Made by a program: the position numbers and the translations under genes
Assembly: GCA_026395675.1 (NCBI GenBank)
Contig: JAPLYF010000045.1
Coordinates: 1 to 5,312, forward strand
Reading direction: 5' to 3'
Source of the DNA: Candidatus Parcubacteria bacterium
GTDB taxonomy: Bacteria > Patescibacteriota > Patescibacteriia > CAIXNZ01
Length of the DNA: 5,312 nucleotides
Notes under the pieces: generated by a model
What the model was told of the DNA's origin: nothing
The model's database searches: none
Seen by the model: only the letters and a program-made list of their open reading frames with translations
Shown here: piece by piece, positions 1 through 4,267 of the stretch
Position numbering within the stretch: the stretch's first letter is position 1
How the letters are laid out: each line of letters begins with the position of its first letter

Positions 1-36
1 ACCTGCATTAATCACTAAAATATATTTTTCTTTCAT
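1..36 (-). CDS. ackA: Acetate kinase, N-terminal fragment (runs off the left edge)
   Basis: Only the first 12 codons are in the window, reading M-K-E-K-Y-I-L-V-I-N-A-G from an ATG at 34-36. The pattern K-x-L-V-(I/L)-N-x-G right after the start is the opening beta strand and phosphate-binding loop of acetate kinases (ASKHA fold), which normally continues with S-S-S. Acetate kinase makes ATP and acetate from acetyl phosphate in the cytoplasm. The assignment is strengthened by pduL two genes upstream on the same strand, which would supply acetyl phosphate. The gap to the preceding hydrolase stop is 43 bp and there is no Shine-Dalgarno. Twelve residues alone would be weak evidence; sequence and context together make the call likely. 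Confidence 0.75.
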   Translation of the reverse strand, partial: MKEKYILVINAG

Positions 37-45
37 AAAATAAAA

Positions 46-76
46 ATTCAGAATTCAGATCTTAGAATTCAGAATT
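46..76. repeat. AATTCAGA-type short repeat / imperfect palindrome
   Basis: The gap between the hydrolase and ackA is filled by overlapping copies of GAATTCAGA and AGAATTC arranged almost symmetrically around AGATCT. The motif ATTCAGAAT occurs near both ends, so the stretch is both a direct repeat and an imperfect inverted repeat. It is not followed by a T-run and does not look like an intrinsic terminator. Function unknown. Confidence 0.45.
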
Positions 77-79
77 AAA

Positions 80-682
80 TTATTTCTTCACCTTAAACAT
101 TCCGCCATGACCCGGTATTATAAAATCAGCCAGATCTAAAATTTCCTTTCTGCTTCTTTTAAAATCTTTCACATCATGGACAAAAATATTTCTTTCACTT
201 TGATCATTGAAGAATAAATCGCCGGCAATTGCTACGATTCCATCTGCTGTCTGCACAATCACGCTGCCTTCATCCATGGCATGGCCTGGCGTACTTTTTA
301 TACAAACATTAGGCGTAATAATATTTTTCCCTTTGTTTATAATGTCAAAATCAACTATAAATTTGTCTTTTTTATAACTCGTTAACCAGTCAGTAATAAT
401 TGCTTGTTTAAATAAATGCTTATTGGCCGTATGATCTGGATGATGATGGGTTAAAATCACATAATCAATATCTTCAGGCTCTATCTTTTGCTTTTTTAAA
501 GCAGCGATTAATTTTTTTTCTACCTCATGATTGCCAGTATCAACCAATATATTTTTTCCATTATCCTGGATTAAAGTTACTGTTGAGCTGGCTTTGAATT
601 TATCACGGCACAAACCAAGCCATTTAAAATAGCCTGTTACCAAAACTTTAACTTTGGCAAAACTTTGTTTCTTTACTACCAT
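80..682 (-). CDS. Metallo-beta-lactamase-fold hydrolase (200 aa)
   Basis: This is a cytoplasmic MBL-fold hydrolase of unknown substrate. From the ATG at 682 the metal-binding signature T-H-H-H-P-D-H lies at residues 78-84. The third histidine is in GHAMDEGS (about 134), the bridging aspartate in AGDLFF (about 155) and the last histidine in PGHGGMF (about 192), so the dinuclear site looks complete. The early strands (KVKVLVTGYFKW, then ILVDTG) and the length resemble MBLAC1-like proteins and glyoxalase II relatives. An in-frame GTG at 748 directly abuts the pduL stop and would add 22 residues. I prefer the ATG because the extra stretch encodes a GC palindrome and because family members begin close to the KVKVLV strand. 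No Shine-Dalgarno supports either start. Lying between pduL and ackA, it may act on acyl-CoA, acyl phosphate or a toxic thioester, but that is inference. Confidence 0.85.
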   Translation of the reverse strand: MVVKKQSFAKVKVLVTGYFKWLGLCRDKFKASSTVTLIQDNGKNILVDTGNHEVEKKLIAALKKQKIEPEDIDYVILTHHHPDHTANKHLFKQAIITDWLTSYKKDKFIVDFDIINKGKNIITPNVCIKSTPGHAMDEGSVIVQTADGIVAIAGDLFFNDQSERNIFVHDVKDFKRSRKEILDLADFIIPGHGGMFKVKK

Positions 683-695
683 AAGATTAGTGGTA

Positions 696-718
696 TCCCG
701 AAGGGACCCCTTCGGGGT
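696..718. repeat. GC-rich double palindrome between pduL and the hydrolase
   Basis: CCCGAAGGG is followed almost immediately by CCCCTTCGGGG. Each half can fold alone as a three-base-loop hairpin, and the halves are also complementary to each other, giving a longer stem of about nine pairs. It stands out from the AT-rich surroundings. It falls inside the hydrolase only if the GTG start at 748 is used. There is no T-run on either side. It may be a dispersed palindromic element or an mRNA-processing or stability hairpin within the operon. Confidence 0.55.
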
Positions 719-748
719 TAGTGATAAAAGATTGGTTTTTACGAACAC

Positions 749-1315
749 CTATTTAATCAGCACCCCAAACATCCCCGGCAACCAGCCACACGCATTACCT
801 TCATCAGTATCTATTTGAAATGATTTCTTATGACCCTCGCCAGAACGCACAGCCACATTATTAAAAACTAACGCCCGAGAACCCTTAATTTTTACAGACA
901 CTAATTTCCCGCTTTTTAGCTTTAAACTTTTAGCTTCGGCAGGCGATAAATGTAAATGCCGCTGGGCTACAATCACACCCTGCTTAATTTTAATTTTGCC
1001 TTTTGGCCCAATTGAAATTGCACCAGAAGTACCTTTAATATTACCGGAAACGCGCAAAACCGGTTTAAGGCCTAATTTATAACAATCAGTCGCAGCTAAT
1101 TCAATTTGGGTATCTTGGCGCACTGGCCCGACAATCCGCACTTTCAATTCTCCTTTTGGCCCAATGACCTTAATTTCTTCTTTAGCCGCAAACTGGCCAG
1201 GCTGGGAAATGATTTTTAAAACTTTAAGCTTATAACCCTTGCCAAAAAGTTTGGCTAAATCATTTTGCGACAAATGGCAATGCCGCGCTGAGACTTCAAT
1301 TGGAACTTTAATCAT
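749..1315 (-). CDS. pduL: Phosphate acyltransferase, PduL family (PTAC)
   Basis: PduL-type phosphotransacylase, converting acetyl-CoA (or propionyl-CoA) plus phosphate to the acyl phosphate and CoA. It is unrelated to Pta but does the same job. The 188-residue protein shows the two-fold PduL arrangement: EVSARHCHLS (residues 7-16, His12 and His14) and VAQRHLHLSPAEA (116-128, His120 and His122), with the C-terminal signature IDTDEGN at 168-174. These histidines are expected zinc ligands. No N-terminal encapsulation peptide precedes the first motif and no microcompartment genes are near, so it is probably a soluble housekeeping enzyme feeding acetate kinase. In FQIDTDEGN a Gln sits where I recall a His in many homologues, while a His lies nearby at 162. 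The start is an ATG at 1313-1315 with an AT-rich leader and no Shine-Dalgarno; the stop touches an alternative GTG start of the next gene. Confidence 0.93.
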   Translation of the reverse strand: MIKVPIEVSARHCHLSQNDLAKLFGKGYKLKVLKIISQPGQFAAKEEIKVIGPKGELKVRIVGPVRQDTQIELAATDCYKLGLKPVLRVSGNIKGTSGAISIGPKGKIKIKQGVIVAQRHLHLSPAEAKSLKLKSGKLVSVKIKGSRALVFNNVAVRSGEGHKKSFQIDTDEGNACGWLPGMFGVLIK

Positions 1316-1360
1316 ATATAAATAAATTTAAAAATAAAATAATCCGTCAAAGAAGATTTG

Positions 1361-1435
1361 GTAAGACAATAGTAAAACATTGTAATACAATTGTTTTACA
1401 ACTGTCTTACTATCGTCTTGCAACCGTTACACTTT
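1361..1435. repeat. Degenerate 11-bp tandem array forming a ~50-bp palindrome
   Basis: Seven units begin at 1361, 1372, 1382, 1393, 1404, 1415 and 1426, with spacings 11, 10, 11, 11, 11 and 11. The rough consensus is GTnnTACaAtt. The inner GTnnTAC is itself a palindrome, so the array is a direct repeat that also folds back on itself. Positions 1361-1410 form an imperfect hairpin with outer arms GTAAGACA and TGTCTTAC and an inner ATTGTA/TACAAT. It ends at the stop of the upstream DUF2769 gene and lies about 45 bp before the pduL start. No T-run follows, so it is not a typical intrinsic terminator. A near-helical period suits protein binding on one DNA face; a dispersed repeat or an RNA hairpin is also possible. 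Confidence 0.75.
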
Positions 1436-1653
1436 TATTCTGCTTTACCGCTCAGGCAATAATAAGCGCTGTTTAAATTATTTTCTTTATAAACCTGACA
1501 GCCCGGGCAAACACAGCCCTTAGATTTAACTTCGCAACTACTTTTGCCCCTAGCACAATACAAAACTTCGCCTTTATCTTTCATGCAGTCATTATGACTC
1601 GGGCAATTTGGACAATTGCACATTTCTGAATTTTCATGTGTGTCTTGGACCAT
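1435..1653 (-). CDS. Ten-cysteine small protein, DUF2769-like (72 aa)
   Basis: A 72-residue protein with ten cysteines at 12, 14, 17, 23, 33, 40, 47, 49, 52 and 66. The pattern is a duplicated motif: C-x-C-x2-C-P in the first half (CNCPNCPS) and C-x-C-x2-C in the second (CVCPGCQVY), with LYCARGKSSC between and a closing YYC. This matches my recollection of the DUF2769 family (PF10967). There is no signal peptide or membrane segment, so it is probably cytoplasmic and binds zinc or Fe-S clusters; no function is established that I know of. It starts 4 bp after the stop of the rubredoxin-flavodoxin gene, so the two are almost certainly co-transcribed and perhaps translationally coupled. There is no Shine-Dalgarno. 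The family name is moderately sure; the metal-binding character is sure. Confidence 0.85.
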   Translation of the reverse strand: MVQDTHENSEMCNCPNCPSHNDCMKDKGEVLYCARGKSSCEVKSKGCVCPGCQVYKENNLNSAYYCLSGKAE

Positions 1654-1657
1654 ATTT

Positions 1658-2446
1658 TTATTCGCAATTAGGAATTATCTTTTTATAATCAAACTTTATT
1701 TCAGAAAATTTAATGACATTATTCGCCACAGCGCGGACAAAATTATTAATTCTTTTATCCTTAACAAAATAATCATGATCTTCTTCAGTCCTATGTTTTG
1801 CGCCATGGGTGGTGTAAGTAATGCCAAATGGCGCCAAAACACAACCCAAATTCTCCAAATACATCAGAATGTCAAAAGCGGTTTTATAAGCGCCATCCTC
1901 ATGTCCATTGATTACAATGCCGCAGGTTTTACCCAGCATGGGCGTTGTGCCATTGACTAAAAACATATTCTGAATTGAAGTCAGCCGATCCAAAAAGTGC
2001 TTTAAAATGACTGACATATTATTCCAGTTAATAGGCGAACAAATAATAAAGCCTTTGCAAGATTTGAGCAATGGATAAATGTATTTCATATCATCATCCT
2101 TGTCCTGGCAAGGATCATGGCATAAATCCTGAAACATGGAATAGCAATGCCAGCACGGGTCAATCCTATAATTTGCCAAGTCAATAATCTGATATGATTT
2201 TTTCTGTTCTTTAAACACTTGCCCGACTAATTCTGCAAAATAATGGGTATTATGCGCTCTGTGTTTAGAACCATTGATTATCAGATAATCAGTTGGTTTT
2301 AATTTTCTCGCCCGATCAGCTGATAATTCCACTGGCATTAAATCATATTCAGCACCAAGCGCGCCACAGCGCAGACAGTTTTTAGGCGGTTTATTTCCCG
2401 TATGCACATAGCCGCAATTATTGCATTTCCACATTTTCTTAGCCAT
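1658..2446 (-). CDS. Rubredoxin-flavodoxin fusion, NAD(P)H-dependent FMN reductase-like
   Basis: This is a 262-residue cytoplasmic flavoprotein fused to a rubredoxin-like domain. From the ATG at 2446, residues 8-27 carry C-x2-C-G-Y ... C-x2-C-G, the iron site of rubredoxin and rubrerythrin tails. From about residue 52 follows an NADPH-dependent FMN reductase/flavodoxin-like fold: DYLIINGSKH (the NGS loop at 58-60 would hold the FMN phosphate), then IICSPINWNNMS and LKHFLDRL. Between them C-W-H-C, then cysteines at 109 and 113 (C-x2-C-x7-C-x3-C), resemble the cluster-binding segment of iron-sulfur flavoproteins with altered spacing. It probably passes electrons between a nicotinamide or ferredoxin donor, FMN and the rubredoxin iron. 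A TTG at 2464 would add six residues and overlap the cupredoxin gene; the ATG lies 4 bp after that stop and is preferred. Confidence 0.88.
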   Translation of the reverse strand: MAKKMWKCNNCGYVHTGNKPPKNCLRCGALGAEYDLMPVELSADRARKLKPTDYLIINGSKHRAHNTHYFAELVGQVFKEQKKSYQIIDLANYRIDPCWHCYSMFQDLCHDPCQDKDDDMKYIYPLLKSCKGFIICSPINWNNMSVILKHFLDRLTSIQNMFLVNGTTPMLGKTCGIVINGHEDGAYKTAFDILMYLENLGCVLAPFGITYTTHGAKHRTEEDHDYFVKDKRINNFVRAVANNVIKFSEIKFDYKKIIPNCE

Positions 2447-2450
2447 AAAT

Positions 2451-2915
2451 TTATTGAGTGACAATTATCTGGCCAGTCATTGAAGGATGAATACTGCAAT
2501 GATAATCATAAATGCCAACTTGATTAAAAATATTACTGTAAGTTTCACCATTATTTAAAGTTGAACTGCCAAAACCTGTACCGGCAATAGCATGCGGCAC
2601 GCTATCATTATTTGTCCATTTTACTGTATCATTGACTTTGATGGTCAAGGTTGCTGGATTAAAAGCAAAATTCATAATTTGTACTGCTACTGTTTTTGGT
2701 TGGGCTGGCTCACTAACATTGGCTGGCGGAGGTGTAACTGGCTGATTTAAATTAGCAGTTGGCGGCGTAACTGGTACATTGGCATTTTGATTATTAACTG
2801 GAGATGGTGACTTATTTACTGCTGGAGAACTATATTGCGTCATAAATGGCAGATTACACCCACCAATTATAATTGCCATGACCAAAATTATTACTATAAT
2901 AAAACTTTTTTTCAT
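2451..2915 (-). CDS. Cupredoxin lipoprotein (amicyanin/plastocyanin-like blue copper protein)
   Basis: A 154-residue exported, lipid-anchored electron carrier. Residues 1-19 form a hydrophobic signal peptide after MKKS, ending in a lipobox I-G-G-C with Cys20 as the acylated residue. Residues 28-73 are a low-complexity linker rich in Pro, Asn and Val with two similar V-T-P-P stretches, spacing the domain off the membrane. Residues 75-154 are the cupredoxin domain: FAFNPATLTIKVNDTVKWTN, then DSVPHAI (His108) and YHCSIHPSMTG (Cys140, His143, Met146). The C-x2-H-x2-M spacing matches amicyanin, so all four type 1 copper ligands appear present. It would shuttle single electrons at the cell surface. 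It follows the two-helix membrane protein by 23 bp and is followed closely by the rubredoxin-flavodoxin gene. Start ATG at 2913-2915, no Shine-Dalgarno. Confidence 0.93.
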   Translation of the reverse strand: MKKSFIIVIILVMAIIIGGCNLPFMTQYSSPAVNKSPSPVNNQNANVPVTPPTANLNQPVTPPPANVSEPAQPKTVAVQIMNFAFNPATLTIKVNDTVKWTNNDSVPHAIAGTGFGSSTLNNGETYSNIFNQVGIYDYHCSIHPSMTGQIIVTQ

Positions 2916-2938
2916 TGTTTAAAATTTAATTTATAAAA

Positions 2939-3175
2939 TTATTTAATGGTAAAATGAAAAAACCACAAGCCCAGGCCATAATACATGTGAATCAGGGCAA
3001 TAATAGCAATCAAAATCCAAACAACTCTGTGAATTTTAAAATACTGGGTATGCCCTTTAACAGTCATTAAGCCAGCAATTATTTGTATGGTTAAGAGTAT
3101 GCCTAAAATAATCCCCAGCCAAATATGGATAGGATAGCCAAAAATAAGAGGTACTGTAGTTAAAATCTTTAACAT
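2939..3175 (-). CDS. Small two-helix, histidine-rich membrane protein, possible heme b protein
   Basis: A 78-residue integral membrane protein with two hydrophobic helices, about 16-38 and 50-73, joined by a short polar loop (KGHTQYFKIHR). Histidines are at 17, 42, 49, 63 and 74. His17 lies at the start of helix 1; His49 and His63 bracket helix 2 with 13 residues between them. That is close to the spacing of the two heme-ligating histidines on one helix in b-type cytochromes. The IHIWLG and KIHRVVWILIAIIALIHMYYG patterns recall cytochrome b561 or ferric-reductase-like helix pairs, but I do not recognise a family, and at half the usual size it would need to dimerise. First gene after the extended -10 promoter and directly upstream of the cupredoxin, it could be the membrane partner of that copper protein. 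Heme binding is inference. Confidence 0.82.
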   Translation of the reverse strand: MLKILTTVPLIFGYPIHIWLGIILGILLTIQIIAGLMTVKGHTQYFKIHRVVWILIAIIALIHMYYGLGLWFFHFTIK

Positions 3176-3200
3176 AAATTAAAAAATTTAAACTATATAC

Positions 3201-3209
3201 ATTATATCA
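3201..3209 (-). promoter_or_regulatory. Extended -10 promoter of the redox operon
   Basis: On the minus strand the sequence reads TGATATAAT, a perfect TATAAT with the TGn extension. The hexamer 17 bp upstream (TAGGAG) is a poor -35, as is usual for extended -10 promoters. Transcription would start near 3194, leaving a leader of about 20 nt before the ATG at 3175, with no Shine-Dalgarno. It lies just beyond the terminator of the preceding gene, as expected for a new transcription unit. Confidence 0.7.
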
Positions 3210-3238
3210 CAAATCAATCAATCCTCCTAAATCTTGAC

Positions 3239-3267
3239 AAAAATCAAAAAAATCGCTCTCTTAGCGA
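3239..3267 (-). terminator. Intrinsic terminator of the coiled-coil gene
   Basis: On the minus strand a five-pair stem TCGCT/AGCGA (3253-3267) with loop AAGAG is followed at once by TTTTTTTGATTTTT. It lies about 27 bp after the stop of the coiled-coil gene and before the next promoter. The stem is short but the T-run is strong and only minus-strand oriented. Confidence 0.72.
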
Positions 3268-3294
3268 CTTTATAAATTAAACTTATACTAAAAA

Positions 3295-3630
3295 TTACAG
3301 GTCAAGCTTAAAATGAGCTAACATTTTTTGTACTGTACTTTCTAGCCTTTCATATTTAGACCGAAGGGCAGCCAATTCAGTATCCAGCTTTTGATTTAGG
3401 ACGACAAACGCATCTATTTTAGTAATAATCTCATCTTTAGTTTCAGCCAATCTATTATCAAATTCATTCAACATTTCTTCCTTTAAAAAATCCAAGTCGT
3501 CTTTAGTAGCAAATCGTTCCAAGTCGTCTTTAGTCGCAAATTTCTCTAAATCCTCTTTGGTTGCTGCATTATCTTTAATAAAACTGACGGTTTCCAAAAT
3601 ATCTTTTAAATTTTTATCTTGATTAACCAT
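3295..3630 (-). CDS. Coiled-coil protein with tandem ATKDDL repeats (111 aa)
   Basis: A charged, soluble, almost entirely alpha-helical protein with no signal or membrane segment. After a short N-terminal helix come three nine-residue repeats, ATKEDLEKF, ATKDDLERF and ATKDDLDFL (residues 23-49). A long heptad-like coiled coil follows (about 50-108), with leucines in LDTELAALRSKYERLESTVQKML. Similar ATKxDL repeats are common in small uncharacterised bacterial and phage coiled-coil proteins; no biochemical role can be assigned. I use the ATG at 3630, because the strong promoter predicts transcription from about 3645. The upstream ATG at 3642, adding four residues, would leave almost no leader. 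It forms a single-gene unit between its own promoter and terminator. Confidence 0.83.
   Translation of the reverse strand: MVNQDKNLKDILETVSFIKDNAATKEDLEKFATKDDLERFATKDDLDFLKEEMLNEFDNRLAETKDEIITKIDAFVVLNQKLDTELAALRSKYERLESTVQKMLAHFKLDL
3484..3564 (-). repeat. Three 27-bp tandem repeats inside the coiled-coil gene
   Basis: Three 27-bp units encode the nine-residue ATKxDLxxF repeats. The two copies at about 3491-3513 and 3518-3540 are nearly identical at DNA level over some 22 bases, while the third has diverged in wobble positions. This suggests recent duplication of one unit by slippage or unequal recombination. Copy number may vary between strains. Confidence 0.8.
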
Positions 3631-3651
3631 AAATATAATCATTACATTAAT

Positions 3652-3680
3652 ATTATCCCAAATTTATAATTGCCAGTCAA
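3652..3680 (-). promoter_or_regulatory. Promoter of the coiled-coil gene
   Basis: On the minus strand TTGACT (3675-3680) and GATAAT (3652-3657) are separated by exactly 17 bp, each one base from the sigma-70 consensus. The predicted start is near 3645, giving a 15-nt leader to the ATG at 3630. Confidence 0.75.
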
Positions 3681-3682
3681 TC

Positions 3683-3711
3683 TTGACAACACCATCAAAT
3701 CATGCTACTCT
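3683..3711 (+). promoter_or_regulatory. Divergent plus-strand promoter for the Trp-rich gene
   Basis: A consensus TTGACA (3683-3688) is followed after 17 bp by TACTCT (3706-3711), which is preceded by TGC and so has the TGn extension. The predicted start is near 3718, giving a leader of about 85 nt before the ATG at 3803. Its -35 box is two bases from the -35 box of the opposing minus-strand promoter. Confidence 0.6.
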
Positions 3712-3717
3712 GAAATA

Positions 3718-3802
3718 TGGCGAAAATGCCTCTTCGCAGTAGCGGAGAAAACGCTCTTTTTGGTCCAGACCCGGACGGGTCAAAGTACGGAGGTACAGGA
3801 AG
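3718..3802 (+). promoter_or_regulatory. Folded 5' leader with Shine-Dalgarno in a hairpin loop
   Basis: The leader can form successive small stems. GCGAA pairs with TTCGC (3720-3736). AGCG/CGCT (3741-3755) is followed by CTTTTT. GACCC/GGGTC encloses a GGAC loop (3768-3781). GTAC/GTAC encloses GGAG (3785-3796). GTCC at 3763-3766 can alternatively pair with GGAC at 3773-3776, which excludes the GACCC/GGGTC stem. The Shine-Dalgarno GGAGG (3789-3793) sits in the last hairpin, 9 nt before the ATG. This could be a regulatory leader, such as a riboswitch, an attenuator or a protein-bound mRNA. I do not recognise a known class. Confidence 0.5.
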
Positions 3803-4198
3803 ATGCAAGCAAAAGCAACGAAAAAACTTTGGAAGGACTTTCCCTGGCTATGGGCAATCAGAAAAAAATGGTATTGGGACTGGAACGATTACGAGGTGAA
3901 AGTAAAAATTATAGATTTCGAATTCGTTGAATTTTTAGCAAAAACTCCAAATCCAGATATAGAACTTTGGGTTAAAACTAGTCTGGATATAGGTGAAGAA
4001 ATCTATAAAATGGAACCACTAAGGAATAACAGCACTTATCTGCAACAGATTTTTGAATGGGGCTCAAAAGGCATCGATTATTTAATCACGGCTTCGTGGG
4101 CCTTCAATCAAACAATCATAATCTATAGGGCACCCAAAGGGAAAAACATTAACCAAATAATAAAAGATCTCAAAGAGGGCAAAACCTGGTGGCGTTAA
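3803..4198 (+). CDS. Unrecognised tryptophan-rich protein (131 aa)
   Basis: The only clear plus-strand gene. The ATG at 3803 is chosen because GGAGG lies 9 nt upstream and a promoter with folded leader precedes it. The protein is soluble-looking, with no signal peptide or obvious membrane helix, and carries 11 Trp. Six of these are in residues 10-27 (W10, 15, 17, 23, 25, 27) within a basic aromatic segment, and the protein ends in TWWR. The rest is mixed alpha/beta with strands such as VKIIDFEF and TIIIYRA. I recognise no family. Two overlapping forward frames stay open across 3803-3899, which raises the chance that the leader structure continues into the gene, but only this frame has a ribosome binding site and runs to a terminator just after its stop. 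It converges on the zinc-ribbon gene. Confidence 0.75.
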   Translation: MQAKATKKLWKDFPWLWAIRKKWYWDWNDYEVKVKIIDFEFVEFLAKTPNPDIELWVKTSLDIGEEIYKMEPLRNNSTYLQQIFEWGSKGIDYLITASWAFNQTIIIYRAPKGKNINQIIKDLKEGKTWWR

Positions 4199-4207
4199 AA
4201 TAAAAAC

Positions 4208-4238
4208 AAGCGGCCGAGCTCAAAGAGCAAGGCCGCTT
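4208..4238. terminator. Bidirectional terminator hairpin (GCGGCC stem)
   Basis: AAGCGGCC (4208-4215) pairs with GGCCGCTT (4231-4238), and an inner GCTC/GAGC stem with an AAA loop extends it. It begins 9 bp after the stop of the Trp-rich gene and is followed on the plus strand by TTTCTTATTT. On the minus strand it is followed by GTTTTTATTTT, so it can work in both directions between the convergent genes. Confidence 0.85.
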
Positions 4239-4267
4239 TCTTATTTCGATTCGCTTAAAAACAATTC

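Noticed and set aside
1322..1350. Possible pduL promoter (TTGACG at 1345-1350 on the minus strand)
   Set aside because: The hexamer at 17-bp spacing (ATTTAT) is a poor -10. In such AT-rich DNA this is not distinctive.
1361..1410. Long hairpin read as an intrinsic terminator for the redox operon
   Set aside because: Neither strand has a T-run after the stem, and the 11-bp unit structure explains the symmetry better.
1616..1960. Plus-strand open frame of 114 codons
   Set aside because: It is antisense to the well-supported flavoprotein and DUF2769 genes, has no ribosome binding site or promoter, and shows no recognisable domain.
3222..3228. AGGAGGA on the minus strand, resembling a Shine-Dalgarno
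   Set aside because: It lies upstream of the predicted -10 box and precedes only a very short frame that stops within about ten codons, so it is unlikely to be used.
3741..3761. AGCG/CGCT stem plus CTTTTT read as a transcription attenuator
   Set aside because: The stem has only four pairs and the T-run is five bases, too weak to call a terminator. It is kept only as part of the folded leader.
3717..3899. Plus-strand 60-codon frame starting at the predicted transcript start
   Set aside because: Its ATG coincides with the predicted +1, so it could be translated only as a leaderless message. I treat it as leader, though a leaderless upstream ORF is not excluded.
3670..3930. Plus-strand open frame of 86 codons overlapping the leader and Trp-rich gene
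   Set aside because: Its ATG lies upstream of the predicted transcription start, it lacks a Shine-Dalgarno, and it overlaps the frame that has one.
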